From NCBI GenBank assembly GCA_946186495.1, contig CAMHNQ010000014.1:1-60848 (forward strand): 60,848 nt of DNA. Direction: 5' to 3'. The notes under the pieces were generated by a model that did no database searches, had not been told where the DNA came from, and saw only the letters and a list, made by a program, of their open reading frames with translations. The position numbers were made by a program, and so were the translations under genes. Positions 7,434 through 16,828 of the stretch are shown piece after piece. How positions within the stretch are numbered: position 1 is the stretch's first letter; each line of letters opens with the position of its first letter. Origin of the DNA: an uncultured Bacteroidales bacterium (GTDB lineage Bacteria > Bacteroidota > Bacteroidia > Bacteroidales > WCHB1-69).

Positions 7434-9578
7434 ATGATAAAAAAATTCTCTTTTTTATGCATCACACTGATGATGCTGGTCATGGGTGCCAGAGCCGACG
7501 AGGGCATGTGGCTCCCCTACTCCATCAATGGCCAAAATCTGGCTGACATGCAGCGACTTGGCTGCAAACTGACAGCCGAACAGATTTTCAGTTTCAACCA
7601 GCCCAGCTTGAAAGACGCCATCGTGCAATTCGGCGGCGGCTGCACCGGCGAGCTCATCTCCCCGGAAGGTCTTTTGCTCACCAACCACCACTGCGGCCTC
7701 GGCCAAGTGCAGGCCCACTCCTCCGTGGAACACGACTACCTGCAGGACGGTTTCTGGGCCCGCAGCAAGGCCGAAGAGCTCCCCAACGAAGGGCTCACCG
7801 TCTCTTTCCTCGCCTACATTGAGGATGTCACAACGGCTATCCTGAAAGGGGTCACCGATGACATGTCCGAGGCCGACCGTGCCGCGAAGATTTCGGAAAA
7901 CGGCAAGAAACTGACCCTCGAGCGCAAAGGCAAACGCGATGTGGAGGTGGAAATCGTGCCGTTCTACCACGGCAACCAATACATCCTGTTCGAATACGAC
8001 GTTTATAAGGATGTCCGCCTCGTGGCCTGTCCACCGTGGGGCATCGGCAAGTTCGGCGCTGACACCGACAACTGGACGTGGCCTCGCCACAAAGGCGACT
8101 TCTGCATCTTCCGTGTCTATACCGCCCCCGACGGCTCCCCCGCCAAGTACAGCAAGGACAACATCCCCATGAAATCGAAGCACTACCTGCCCATCTCGCT
8201 GAAGGGAGTGCAACCCGGCGACTACACCATGATTTTGGGCTATCCAGGCTCCACTGACCGCTACTCCGCCTCCGGTGCCGTGAAGAACGTCATCGAGCTC
8301 GAAGGGCCCGCCATCGTGGATTGCCGTACTACCAAATTGGAACAATACCGCAAGCACATGGACGCCGACCCTGCCGTCTTCATCCAGTATGCCTCCAAAC
8401 AGGCCAGCGTCAGCAACTACTGGAAATACTACATCGGCCAGGTGAAGCAGCTGAAACGCAACAAAGTCTATGAGAAACGTTTGGAGCAGGAACAGGCTTT
8501 CCGCCAGTGGGCCGCACAAGACAAAAACCGCAAAGCCAAATATGACGGCATCTTCGACGAAATGAACAATTACTGGAATCATCAGTCCAAATACCAGAAA
8601 GCGTTGATCTACCACCGTGAAGCCGGCTGGCGCGGCGGCGAGGCCGTTACGTTCGCCCTGCGGTTCAGACCTATCAATCGGGCTATCGAAGAAAAACTGG
8701 CATCGCACGACAAAATTGTTGCAAATGCCCAAAAAATGAAAGCTTCCGTGGAGGATTTCTTCAAGGACTATAACAAAGCGTTAGACCGCGACGTCACCAT
8801 TGCCCTGCTGAACCTGTTCTACAAAGATGTGGATCGCGACCAGCTGCCCACCACCATCAAAAAGGTGGGTGACAAGAACCATGGCGATTTCACCGCTTTC
8901 GTAGATAACGCCTTCGCGAAGTCTGTCCTGGTTGACAAATCCAAACTGGAGGCCTGGATGGACAACCCCAAATCTCTGTCTAAAGACCCTGTCTTTGCCC
9001 TGATGTTAGACATCCTGCAATCCTATTGGAACTTGAGCGAACAGGCCGAAAAAGTGGAATGCGGCCGCGCCAACCGCCTCTATATGGAAGGGTTGATGGA
9101 GATGCAGAAAGACCGCAATTTCTATCCCGACGCCAACTTCACCATGCGCCTCACTTACGGCAGCGTGCAAGACTGCAAGCCGGCAGATGGTGTCACCTAC
9201 AACTACATCACCACCCTTGACGGCGTGATGGCCAAGTACAAACCCGGTAACTGGGAGTTTGACGTGCCGCAAGACCTCATCAAGCTGTGGGAAAACCACG
9301 ACTATGGCCGCTATGCCAATGAAAACGGCGACTTGGTGGTCAACTTCATTACCACCAACGACATCACGGGCGGCAACTCCGGCAGCCCCGTCATTGATGC
9401 CAACGGCAACCTCATCGGTCTGGCCTTCGACGGCAACTGGGAAGCCATGAGCGGTGACATCGCCTTCGAGAACGAAGTGCAGCGCACCATCTGCATGGAC
9501 ATGCGGTACCTGCTCTTCATCATCGACAAGATGGCCAACGCCCAGAACCTGATGCAGGAACTGAAAATCGTGCAATAG
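7434..9578 (+). CDS. dpp7: S46 family dipeptidyl-peptidase, DPP7 type
   Basis: The 714-residue protein has a signal peptide (about 1-21, ending ARA) and should act in the periplasm, releasing dipeptides from oligopeptides in amino-acid-fermenting Bacteroidetes. The chymotrypsin-fold motifs are TNHHCG with catalytic His86 and GGNSGSP with catalytic Ser649. The subtype residue in FDGNW is Gly667. DPP7 enzymes carry Gly at this position and prefer hydrophobic P1 residues, whereas DPP11 carries Arg and prefers acidic ones. It has its own strong terminator at 9604-9640. Confidence 0.93.
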   Translation: MIKKFSFLCITLMMLVMGARADEGMWLPYSINGQNLADMQRLGCKLTAEQIFSFNQPSLKDAIVQFGGGCTGELISPEGLLLTNHHCGLGQVQAHSSVEHDYLQDGFWARSKAEELPNEGLTVSFLAYIEDVTTAILKGVTDDMSEADRAAKISENGKKLTLERKGKRDVEVEIVPFYHGNQYILFEYDVYKDVRLVACPPWGIGKFGADTDNWTWPRHKGDFCIFRVYTAPDGSPAKYSKDNIPMKSKHYLPISLKGVQPGDYTMILGYPGSTDRYSASGAVKNVIELEGPAIVDCRTTKLEQYRKHMDADPAVFIQYASKQASVSNYWKYYIGQVKQLKRNKVYEKRLEQEQAFRQWAAQDKNRKAKYDGIFDEMNNYWNHQSKYQKALIYHREAGWRGGEAVTFALRFRPINRAIEEKLASHDKIVANAQKMKASVEDFFKDYNKALDRDVTIALLNLFYKDVDRDQLPTTIKKVGDKNHGDFTAFVDNAFAKSVLVDKSKLEAWMDNPKSLSKDPVFALMLDILQSYWNLSEQAEKVECGRANRLYMEGLMEMQKDRNFYPDANFTMRLTYGSVQDCKPADGVTYNYITTLDGVMAKYKPGNWEFDVPQDLIKLWENHDYGRYANENGDLVVNFITTNDITGGNSGSPVIDANGNLIGLAFDGNWEAMSGDIAFENEVQRTICMDMRYLLFIIDKMANAQNLMQELKIVQ

Positions 9579-9603
9579 CCCTGTTTCCGCATCCTCAACA
9601 CTG

Positions 9604-9645
9604 AAAACGGACATGATCGACATTCAATCATGTCCGTTTTATTTT
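9604..9645 (+). terminator. Rho-independent terminator of dpp7
   Basis: A perfect 14-bp stem AAAACGGACATGAT (9604-9617) with its complement (9627-9640), a 9-nt loop and a T-rich tail. Confidence 0.9.
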
Positions 9646-9669
9646 GTTTCAGAATATTTTGTAGTTTTG
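9643..9669 (+). promoter_or_regulatory. Promoter of outer-membrane barrel gene
   Basis: TTTG at 9643-9646, 15-bp spacer, TAGTTTTG at 9662-9669. It overlaps the tail of the dpp7 terminator and lies 72 bp before the ATG at 9742. Confidence 0.6.
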
Positions 9670-9741
9670 CAGGTTCGTTTTACGATACTGAAAATCGTGG
9701 TTTGATACAAACATTAGGGTACAATTCAAAGCAATCATATT

Positions 9742-10509
9742 ATGAGAAAACAGTTTGTTTTATTATTCGCATTTGTCTGTTTCGCCGGATTCGTTTTCGG
9801 CCAGATCAACACCGACAAAAAACCGAGGATGTCTTCCACATACATCAAAGATCCGGGAAACGGTTCCCGCATCAATTTCGGGGTCACATTCGCACCCACA
9901 ATCTCCTGGATGTACGACCATACGCCCGGTTACGAGAAAGATGGCGTGGCCTCCGGGATGCGCTATGGCCTCAACCTGAACGTCAACCTGACCCGCAAGA
10001 AAAACTTCTACTTCTCCACGGGTCTTTTTGCCGAACATTGCGGCGGCAAAATGACTTTCCTGGACAATGTCCCGGTCGGGGCAATCGGCATTGCCGACAG
10101 CACCCCAACCCGTCGAACCTACCGCTCCATCTACCTGACCATCCCGACGGGTGTCACACTGAAAACCAACTCCATCAACAACTTCTTCATTTGCGGAAAT
10201 GCCGGACTGATGCACAGTTTCAACCTGAAGGCCTCCAGCACTGACAAATACACTTTTGGCGATGAAGTCTGGTCACGACAGACGATCGACTCCCAAGAGG
10301 CAGCCCTGTTCAAGGAAGCGTTCTATATAGGCACCGGCTTTGAGTATTCCCTTACCGCGAACACCCGTGTCGGAATGATGGTCAACTACGTGCAGACATT
10401 CACCAACTACTTCAAAGGCAAGGGGAAAGCCCAGAACAGCTTCAGCAAGGTGGACCAGCGTGCCAACTTGGGATATGTCGAAATTGCCTTGAACATCAAC
10501 TTCTTCTGA
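9742..10509 (+). CDS. Outer-membrane beta-barrel protein (PorT-like)
   Basis: The 255-residue protein has a signal peptide (about 1-21, ending VFGQ). Alternating hydrophobic strands fill the rest (for example GMRYGLNLNVNLTR, FYFSTGLFAEHCGGKM, YVEIALNINFF), and a C-terminal Phe is typical of outer-membrane barrels. It resembles the general PorT/outer-membrane beta-barrel family of Bacteroidetes, but I cannot assign a specific partner. The FAH-family gene begins 5 bp downstream, so the two are probably co-transcribed. Confidence 0.65.
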   Translation: MRKQFVLLFAFVCFAGFVFGQINTDKKPRMSSTYIKDPGNGSRINFGVTFAPTISWMYDHTPGYEKDGVASGMRYGLNLNVNLTRKKNFYFSTGLFAEHCGGKMTFLDNVPVGAIGIADSTPTRRTYRSIYLTIPTGVTLKTNSINNFFICGNAGLMHSFNLKASSTDKYTFGDEVWSRQTIDSQEAALFKEAFYIGTGFEYSLTANTRVGMMVNYVQTFTNYFKGKGKAQNSFSKVDQRANLGYVEIALNINFF

Positions 10510-10514
10510 TCGTC

Positions 10515-11126
10515 ATGAAATTCATTTGCATCGGCCGTAACTATGCCGCGCACGCAGCGGAACTGCACAATGCAGTGCCGACGAAGCCGGTGTTCTTCCT
10601 CAAACCAGAGTCCGCCATCACCCGCTGCAACCGTCCTTTCTTCCTTCCCGACTTCTCGAACGAGGTCCATTATGAAACCGAAATTATCGTGAAAATAAAC
10701 CGGTTAGGGAAGTGTATCTCAGAAAAATTCGCCCACAAATACTATGACGAGATTGGCTTGGGCGTGGACTTCACCGCGAGGGACCTACAGCGCAAATGCA
10801 TGGCAGATGGGGAACCTTGGGAAATCGCCAAGGCCTTCGACGGATCTGCCGTGGTGGGCGGGTTCATCCCGAAATCAAAACTCCCCGACCCGCAAGACCT
10901 CCATTTCCATCTTCTGCTCAATAACGGGAAAGTGCAGGAAGGTCATAGCCGGGACATGCTCTTTCCCATCGACACGCTCATTTCATACGTGTCGCAGTTC
11001 ATGACCCTCAAAATGGGGGATATCCTATTCACCGGAACCCCTGTCGGCGTAGGCCCTGTGCACCTCAACGACCATTTGCAAGGCTTTCTCGAAGGGCAAT
11101 GTCTATTTGATTTTTACGTGAAGTGA
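10515..11126 (+). CDS. Fumarylacetoacetate hydrolase family protein
   Basis: The 203-residue cytosolic enzyme has the FAH-family fold: CIGRNYAAHAAEL at the N-terminus, KPESAI, the metal-site segment EVHYETEIIVKI, GLGVDFTARDLQ, and FTGTPVGVGPV near the end. The Glu residues in HYETE and the Asp in VDFT match the divalent-metal ligands of the family. Short members act as acylpyruvate hydrolases or oxaloacetate tautomerases/decarboxylases; which applies here cannot be read. Its stop overlaps a possible GTG codon of the next gene. Confidence 0.88.
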   Translation: MKFICIGRNYAAHAAELHNAVPTKPVFFLKPESAITRCNRPFFLPDFSNEVHYETEIIVKINRLGKCISEKFAHKYYDEIGLGVDFTARDLQRKCMADGEPWEIAKAFDGSAVVGGFIPKSKLPDPQDLHFHLLLNNGKVQEGHSRDMLFPIDTLISYVSQFMTLKMGDILFTGTPVGVGPVHLNDHLQGFLEGQCLFDFYVK

Positions 11127-11161
11127 CTCCAATCTTCAGGACAATTATAAAAAATACGATT

Positions 11162-12433
11162 ATGAACGTGAAAGCCAGACTCATTCTGATGAATTTTCTC
11201 CAGTTCGCCATTTGGGGAGCCTATCTCACTTGCATGGGCACTTATTTGGCCACACACGGACTGGGACGACAAATCGGCATTTTCTATTCCATACAAGGCA
11301 TTGTCTCCATCTTCATGCCGGCCATATTAGGCATCATCGCCGACCGGTGGATACAAGCTCAAAAGGTGTTGGGTATCAGCCACCTTATCTCTGGGGCGGC
11401 GATGATTTGCGCAGGCCTTTACGGTCTGGGCGCAGGTGATGCCGTGCAATTCGGGCCGCTGTTCACCCTCTACACCATTGGAGTGGCCTTCTATATGCCC
11501 ACCATCGCGCTCTCCAACTCGGTGGCCTACCACGCACTGGAAATGGCTGGGCTGGACCGGGTGAAGCATTTTCCGCCCATCCGCGTGTTCGGCACCATAG
11601 GCTTCATCATCTCCATGTGGTTCGTGGATTTACTCGGATTTCAGCACAATGCAAATCAGTTTATTACAAGCGGCGGAATCGGCATAATACTCGGCCTGTA
11701 CGCTTTTACCCTGCCCGTATGCAACAGCAACAATGACGGGAAAGTCTCCTCCGTGGCAGACATGTTCGGCCTACAAGCTTTCAAACTCTTCAAAGAGAGA
11801 AAAATGGCCGTCTTCTTCATCTTCTCGATAATGCTGGGTGTCTCTTTACAAATCACTAATGGCTTTGCCAATCCATACCTGCACAGTTTCGGGCACCTCC
11901 CCGAATATGCGGACGCTTTCGGCGTGAAACACGCCAACATGTTGATCTCTCTCTCCCAGATCTCAGAAACTCTGTGTATCCTGCTGATTCCGTTCTTCTT
12001 GAAACGCTTTGGCATCAAAAAGGTGATGCTGATAGCCATGTTTGCATGGGTGTTGCGTTTCGCGTTCTTCGGCATGGGGAATCCTGGTCCGGGCGTATGG
12101 CTCTTCATCCTCTCCTGCATCGTTTACGGCGTGGCATTCGACTTCTTCAACATCAGCGGCTCCCTGTTCGTTGACCAGCAGACCGAGCCCTCCATCCGTG
12201 CTTCCGCACAAGGGCTTTTCATGCTGATGACCAATGGTATCGGTGCCACGCTCGGCACATTCGGAGCCCAGGCTGTTCTTAATCATCTTGTTTTCATTCC
12301 CTTGAAGAACCATGCAGAACCCGCTTCCATCATGCAGGGATGGACGAACGCATGGTATATCTTTGCCGCTTACGCCTTCGTGGTCGCAGTAGCTTTTATT
12401 TTTGCATTCAAAGAAAACGAAAAGGAAGCGTAA
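11162..12433 (+). CDS. MFS nucleoside symporter (NupG-like)
   Basis: The 423-residue inner-membrane transporter has about 12 hydrophobic segments. The N-terminus MNVKARLILMNFLQFAIWGAYL (11162-11227) matches nucleoside:H+ symporters of the NupG/XapB group, as do GIIADRW and the later FDFFNISGSLFVDQQ. It likely imports nucleosides for salvage. The ATG at 11162 is preferred. A GTG at 11123 would add 13 residues and overlap the FAH-family stop by 3-4 bases. It converges on the M23/LysM gene with a 3-bp gap. Confidence 0.85.
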   Translation: MNVKARLILMNFLQFAIWGAYLTCMGTYLATHGLGRQIGIFYSIQGIVSIFMPAILGIIADRWIQAQKVLGISHLISGAAMICAGLYGLGAGDAVQFGPLFTLYTIGVAFYMPTIALSNSVAYHALEMAGLDRVKHFPPIRVFGTIGFIISMWFVDLLGFQHNANQFITSGGIGIILGLYAFTLPVCNSNNDGKVSSVADMFGLQAFKLFKERKMAVFFIFSIMLGVSLQITNGFANPYLHSFGHLPEYADAFGVKHANMLISLSQISETLCILLIPFFLKRFGIKKVMLIAMFAWVLRFAFFGMGNPGPGVWLFILSCIVYGVAFDFFNISGSLFVDQQTEPSIRASAQGLFMLMTNGIGATLGTFGAQAVLNHLVFIPLKNHAEPASIMQGWTNAWYIFAAYAFVVAVAFIFAFKENEKEA

Positions 12434-12436
12434 TGC

Positions 12437-13507
12437 TTATCTCACCCTCAGTTTCTGCCCTTCAACAATTCTGTCAGCATTTTTAAGATTGTTAAGCCTG
12501 AGAATATTTTCCACCGTAGTCTTGTATTTCAAGGAAATACGATACAGATTCTCTCCTGCCGCGACGGTATGATAGACCGCTTCGGAATCCGAATTTGAGG
12601 CCGCAGGAGTAGCTGACGGACGGACTGGGCCAGACACCTCGGGAGAGACTGAATCCGGATCCACACTGTGTCCTTGGGCTTGACTTGTCTGAACGGGCTC
12701 GTCCTTCTGCATCAAGGGGGCGTCGATGGCTGGAGCTGCTGCAGGCTTCGGAGCTGCAGGCTTCCAATCCCCAACTGCATCCAAAGGCAAAATATTGAAA
12801 TCCCTTGACATCAAGGCCATATTGTTTTGCAGCACATCCTCCTCCTCCAAATCAATGACCAGTTCCGGGTCAAAATATTCGTTCATGAAACGCGTTTCGA
12901 AATGCAATATGCACTCCTTGGTATTGCCGGTAGTACCCGCCTGTCCAATCACTTGGCCGGCCTTCACTATCTGGTTCGGTTTGACACAGAGCTTGTCAAG
13001 ATGGGCATAGACCGTCTCTAATCCGTTATAGTGTCGCACCACAACGACATGCCCATAGTCCCCATAATCCTTGGCCATGCGCACCACGCCGTCAAAACAG
13101 CTCTTAACCAAGGTTTGAGGCTCAGTCTTCAGGTCTATTCCGGGGTGAAAACTACCGTTTTTCGTCTCTCCGTAAGCCGCGCGCACCTTTTCGAACTGGC
13201 AAGGCATGACAAACGGATTGTTGGCATCCTGAACCAACATCAACATGAGGCGGTCGTTGGAGAATGGGATTTCCAAAAGACGGCTACGCAAATGGTTGGT
13301 GTCCCAATACTTTTGATATAATCCATATGCAGGAATCTCATATACTTCCGATATGGAAGGATAGGCCGCTTGCTGAAAAACGACAGCAGGGGCTTTTTTC
13401 AACGTGTCCGCCAAGGCTATATTTTGGGAATACGAGGTTATATCCACGTTTTGTCCCATCAACGTAGTGGCGCATACCGACAATATCAGAAAATATAACT
13501 TTCTCAT
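12437..13507 (-). CDS. Exported M23-type peptidase with LysM domain, catalytic His replaced
   Basis: The 356-residue protein has a signal peptide (about 1-18), an M23 domain (about 98-210), a Pro/Ser/Ala-rich linker and a C-terminal LysM (about 310-355). Zinc ligands are present: His121 and Asp125 in HPGIDLK, and His202 in ILHFE. His169 in YAHLDK is also present. The first His of the usual HxH motif is Ile200 (ATA codon), so one catalytic His is missing. It may be a non-catalytic M23 protein that binds peptidoglycan or regulates amidases, as known for degenerate LytM factors such as EnvC and NlpD. It is followed upstream by rfaE2. Confidence 0.85.
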   Translation of the reverse strand: MRKLYFLILSVCATTLMGQNVDITSYSQNIALADTLKKAPAVVFQQAAYPSISEVYEIPAYGLYQKYWDTNHLRSRLLEIPFSNDRLMLMLVQDANNPFVMPCQFEKVRAAYGETKNGSFHPGIDLKTEPQTLVKSCFDGVVRMAKDYGDYGHVVVVRHYNGLETVYAHLDKLCVKPNQIVKAGQVIGQAGTTGNTKECILHFETRFMNEYFDPELVIDLEEEDVLQNNMALMSRDFNILPLDAVGDWKPAAPKPAAAPAIDAPLMQKDEPVQTSQAQGHSVDPDSVSPEVSGPVRPSATPAASNSDSEAVYHTVAAGENLYRISLKYKTTVENILRLNNLKNADRIVEGQKLRVR

Positions 13508-13995
13508 TGTTTAGTGTTTAATTTCTCAATTATTTGTGTGGAAGAATAGCCTTCCACAAAGGGCACCGTTGTCACGACACCGCCGTTAGCCATCACGAAA
13601 TCGGCCCCGACAATATCCCCGATCTGATAGTCCCCGCCTTTCACAAGAACATCCGGCTTGACGACTTGGATGAGATTTTCTGGCGTATCTTCCTCAAAAA
13701 CTACCACATAATCCACACAAGACAATGCGCCGAGCACGTATGCCCGCTCCATCTCCCCGTTGACAGGACGCGACGGTCCCTTCAACCTCCGCACCGATTC
13801 GTCACTATTCAACCCCACCACCAACAAATCCCCCAATCGTTTGGCTTGCTGCAAATAATGGACATGCCCGAAGTGCAAGACATCAAAACAGCCATTTGTG
13901 AAGACTATTTTTTGGAGGTGTAATTTAAGCGCATTCGCCCGAAAAAAATCCCTGGCGACCACCTTTTCATTCATCGGAAAGTTACGCCAATCCAT
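13504..13995 (-). CDS. rfaE2: D-glycero-beta-D-manno-heptose 1-phosphate adenylyltransferase
   Basis: The 163-residue cytidylyltransferase-like protein corresponds to the C-terminal domain of E. coli HldE. It adenylates heptose 1-phosphate to ADP-heptose for lipopolysaccharide core synthesis. Motifs are [19 protein letters not shown] with the HxGH nucleotide site, [20 protein letters not shown], and VKGGDY. The start at 13995 overlaps the flippase-like gene by 14 bp; an internal ATG at 13974 is an alternative that removes the overlap. It overlaps the M23/LysM start by 4 bp. Confidence 0.92.
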   Translation of the reverse strand: MDWRNFPMNEKVVARDFFRANALKLHLQKIVFTNGCFDVLHFGHVHYLQQAKRLGDLLVVGLNSDESVRRLKGPSRPVNGEMERAYVLGALSCVDYVVVFEEDTPENLIQVVKPDVLVKGGDYQIGDIVGADFVMANGGVVTTVPFVEGYSSTQIIEKLNTKQ

Positions 13996-15052
13996 TTTCT
14001 TCGGTGTTTACTGCAGAATCATGCGGTTTGTAGAAAGAGGTGAGCGTGAGGGAGAGGAGACCGAAAACCAAGGATACCGCCGTCTGCAATATCCAGCCGA
14101 TCCACCCTGCGGCCAATCCTTCGGTATAAGGGATGCCGTAAAGCATGACGATGCCCGCCGTGATCAGCGGATAAGCCCCCAAGCCGCCTTGAGAGATAAT
14201 AAAGGCGATAGTGCCGAAGACAAGCACCGAGAAAGCGGCGCCAATGCCGATATGGTGCAGGTAAGGCAACGCGTGGAAAAACAGGTAAACCCCTAAGAAA
14301 TAGCTAATCCACATGGCCACTGTCCAGAAAACGAAATACCACGGATTCGGGAGATCCTTGATGGACACGAAACCCCGCCATATCCCTTTGAAAAAGTCGG
14401 CCACTTTGACCAATGCGGGTTTCTGCTGCCACCAGTTCCGGGTGATGCGCACTACCACGATGAGAAGAACGACCACCGCTATGATTATGTACAACAGATA
14501 ATTCCCCATGTAGCTCAGCCCTTTCGCTGCAAACCACTCCTCGAGGGTCATCTGGGTACTCTGATCCACAATCAGGTTGGAGAGCAACCCGTTATTCATC
14601 AACAAGACGATGACAAGCAGGAAAGCCCAGCACACCATATCCACGGCACGTTCGAGAATGACCGTACCCAACGACTTCTGGAATGGGACCTTTTCGTAAC
14701 GCTGCAGAAAAGAACAACGGAGAATCTCACCAAGACGCGGCAACGCGAGGTTGGCCAAGTAACAGACCATCACGGAGTAGAACATCATTGAAAAGCGCGG
14801 CCTGTATTGGATGGAATTCAGCAGAAGCCGCGCACGCTCGGCGCGGATAAGGTCCGCCAACACAATGGCAAGCACCGACAAACCGATGAACAGCCACCCG
14901 CGAGGATTGTTCACCAAAGCCATCGAGGAAAATATCATTTGGATATCATCCTTACTTAAATCCTTAATAGACAACCATATAAAAAATACACCTAACCCGA
15001 CGAAAAGAATCGTCTTCAAAATGTCGGGTAATAATCTTTTCACTTTTTCCAT
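13982..15052 (-). CDS. Flippase-like integral membrane protein (LPG synthase TM region family)
   Basis: The 356-residue protein has about eight hydrophobic helices and belongs to the UPF0104/lysylphosphatidylglycerol synthase TM-region family. Recognisable are [36 protein letters not shown] (spanning 14745-14810) and the [16 protein letters not shown] segment. Members are thought to move or modify lipids at the inner membrane; no substrate can be named. It has its own -7 element at 15082-15089 and is probably transcribed with rfaE2 and the M23/LysM gene. Confidence 0.82.
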   Translation of the reverse strand: MEKVKRLLPDILKTILFVGLGVFFIWLSIKDLSKDDIQMIFSSMALVNNPRGWLFIGLSVLAIVLADLIRAERARLLLNSIQYRPRFSMMFYSVMVCYLANLALPRLGEILRCSFLQRYEKVPFQKSLGTVILERAVDMVCWAFLLVIVLLMNNGLLSNLIVDQSTQMTLEEWFAAKGLSYMGNYLLYIIIAVVVLLIVVVRITRNWWQQKPALVKVADFFKGIWRGFVSIKDLPNPWYFVFWTVAMWISYFLGVYLFFHALPYLHHIGIGAAFSVLVFGTIAFIISQGGLGAYPLITAGIVMLYGIPYTEGLAAGWIGWILQTAVSLVFGLLSLTLTSFYKPHDSAVNTEENGLA

Positions 15053-15081
15053 AGATGAAATCAGCTTTCAAAATGAGACGG

Positions 15082-15089
15082 CAAAGGTA
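15082..15089 (-). promoter_or_regulatory. Promoter -7 element of flippase-like gene
   Basis: TACCTTTG on the minus strand, 29 bp before the ATG at 15052. Confidence 0.6.
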
Positions 15090-15182
15090 CACAAAAAACA
15101 AATACACGGAATACGGGAAGATTTCCCCGCCTTGCGAACACACCCTTCCTGCGGAAGCAGTTCACGGGACAAGAGGTGGACG

Positions 15183-16163
15183 TTAAAGCACTAACAAGTT
15201 GCAACCCCGCAGCTGGGCGTTGTCCAAGCGACCGAGCACTTCTATGCCCTGCCCGTTGCGGCGCCCGAGGTCCTCGGTAGCGATGAACGAGCAACTGTAA
15301 AGGTTGGCCAAATCCACCACATTGATGACACCCGTGCTGGCGGAGTTGCTGCCGTCCAAGGGGTCGCGTTCGCTTCGCAAACAGAGGCGCATCCATGGCG
15401 GGGTCTTGAAGATGTTATCTCCGACACTGTAAGCCTGCGACAACAGCTCGCACATGCCATACTCCGAATGGATGGAATGGACACCAAAGGCACCCTGCAG
15501 AACCGCATACAGCTCCTCCTTCACCATCTCTTTCCTGCGCCCCTTCATCCCGCCTGTCTCAAACACAATCAGCTCCGGGAAGTCCATGCGATATTTTTCG
15601 GCAAAGTCAAGCAACGCGAATGTCACGCCCCAAAGGATTGTTTTCTGTTGTTTGTCACGCAGATGGAGGAGCTTGTTGTACAGTTCTTCGTGGTTGTAAA
15701 GGAAGTAGCCATTGTCTTCAGACGCGGATTGGTGCATCAGGGTTTCCACCATATAGATCAGAGAGGAATTTTTCTGCTCCAGATAATTGGGCAGCAGGGC
15801 AAGGAATGTGTATTCAACCGGATTCCCGTAGAAATGGCGAAAACTGTTCAAAAGGCTCTGACGGTAAAGGTCTGCATACTTGATGAAGTGTATCGAATGC
15901 GCCATCCCCGTGGTTCCGCTACTCTGGAACGTCAACTCAGGGACGAACTCCGTCGTCCTGACTTCGTGGGTCTTGAAAAAGGAAATTGGCAGGAATGGAA
16001 TGTCCGACAAAGTTTTCACCATCTCCTTCTGAATGCCAATATGCTGACAATACGCGCGATAGACGGCATTCCCATCGTACTGAAAGCCGAAAACGCGCAA
16101 TGCCGCTGCCTCAAAATCCGCAGCCGATGAAAGATGGAAAATCCAGTCGGTCAAGGTTTCCAT
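15183..16163 (-). CDS. LuxE-like acyl-protein synthetase/acyltransferase
   Basis: The 326-residue protein resembles the LuxE/ANL adenylate-forming superfamily. It has FQSSGTTGMAHSIHF, a P-loop-like Ser/Thr/Gly segment (about residues 77-92), an FETGGMKGRRKEM segment, and HSEYGMCELLSQAY at the place of the ANL aromatic-Glu motif. LuxE activates fatty acids as acyl-AMP and transfers them to its own cysteine. By analogy this protein may activate an acyl chain for a protein or lipid, but no acceptor is visible. Its start overlaps the gldD stop by 13 bp, so the two are translationally coupled. Confidence 0.75.
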   Translation of the reverse strand: METLTDWIFHLSSAADFEAAALRVFGFQYDGNAVYRAYCQHIGIQKEMVKTLSDIPFLPISFFKTHEVRTTEFVPELTFQSSGTTGMAHSIHFIKYADLYRQSLLNSFRHFYGNPVEYTFLALLPNYLEQKNSSLIYMVETLMHQSASEDNGYFLYNHEELYNKLLHLRDKQQKTILWGVTFALLDFAEKYRMDFPELIVFETGGMKGRRKEMVKEELYAVLQGAFGVHSIHSEYGMCELLSQAYSVGDNIFKTPPWMRLCLRSERDPLDGSNSASTGVINVVDLANLYSCSFIATEDLGRRNGQGIEVLGRLDNAQLRGCNLLVL

Positions 16164-16801
16164 GCAAACGTATTGATGAGATGCATTGCATCCTCCTTAA
16201 GATACTGTATCACAGGCTGCAACGAATCATTGTTCGGAGTGCCGTCGAAATAGAGGGAGGCTCTGACAAAACGATTGACACTGTCGGTGAGCCAGAACTG
16301 GAACGGGGTGGCCACCTCTTTGCCGAAAATTTCGTAGGATTGCCCCCAAATGTGCGCTTCAGGGTCTCGGATGACGGAATACTGCACGTCATCGGCCTTC
16401 TGATAGTGGAATTTCACCATTTTGTCCTCCCGAATCATAAGGTTTCGCAAGCTATCGGCGTTTTTGACCGTGAAACAGGTGAAACGGAGGGAGGCATTCA
16501 AATCGGGGTATCTGACGGTGGCCCAGACGATGTTGTCCTCCTGCGGTTCAATGGTCGTGTTGGCGAAAACCGACTGTTCGAATCTGAAAGGAAGGGGGAA
16601 AAGCCCTACATCGGTTCCGCTGTCCTTGAGCTGCAGCGTGGTGTCCAAAAGACGGTACCGGTGTTCGGGCAAGTCGATTCGGAAATATCCCATAGGTTTG
16701 GGTTCGGGCAACGCCTTCGGCTTGCACGACACCAAAGCCGCGCACGCACAAAGCAAAACGATAACGCTTGAACAGGTCTTGACTTGCAAAATCTTATGCA
16801 T
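16151..16801 (-). CDS. gldD: Gliding motility / T9SS-associated lipoprotein GldD
   Basis: The 216-residue lipoprotein has a signal ending in the lipobox LVSC. Family hallmarks are MGYFRIDLPEHRYR near the N-terminus and a C-terminal region with SLYFDGT, NDSLQPVIQYLKEDAMHLINTFAW. GldD is required for gliding in Flavobacterium and is associated with the type IX secretion system, which fits the T9SS-sorted protease at 507. The ATG at 16801 is chosen over one at 16825 because a GGAGG lies 7 bases before it. Confidence 0.9.
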   Translation of the reverse strand: MHKILQVKTCSSVIVLLCACAALVSCKPKALPEPKPMGYFRIDLPEHRYRLLDTTLQLKDSGTDVGLFPLPFRFEQSVFANTTIEPQEDNIVWATVRYPDLNASLRFTCFTVKNADSLRNLMIREDKMVKFHYQKADDVQYSVIRDPEAHIWGQSYEIFGKEVATPFQFWLTDSVNRFVRASLYFDGTPNNDSLQPVIQYLKEDAMHLINTFAWKP

Positions 16802-16828
16802 AGAACACCTCCAATGACAATTCACTAA

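Noticed and set aside
7455-8732. Minus-strand frame of 425 codons opposite dpp7
   Set aside because: Low-complexity shadow of a well-identified S46 peptidase; no promoter or ribosome-binding site.
11123-11161. GTG start for the nucleoside symporter
   Set aside because: It would overlap the FAH-family stop and add residues before the conserved N-terminus; the ATG at 11162 fits the family.
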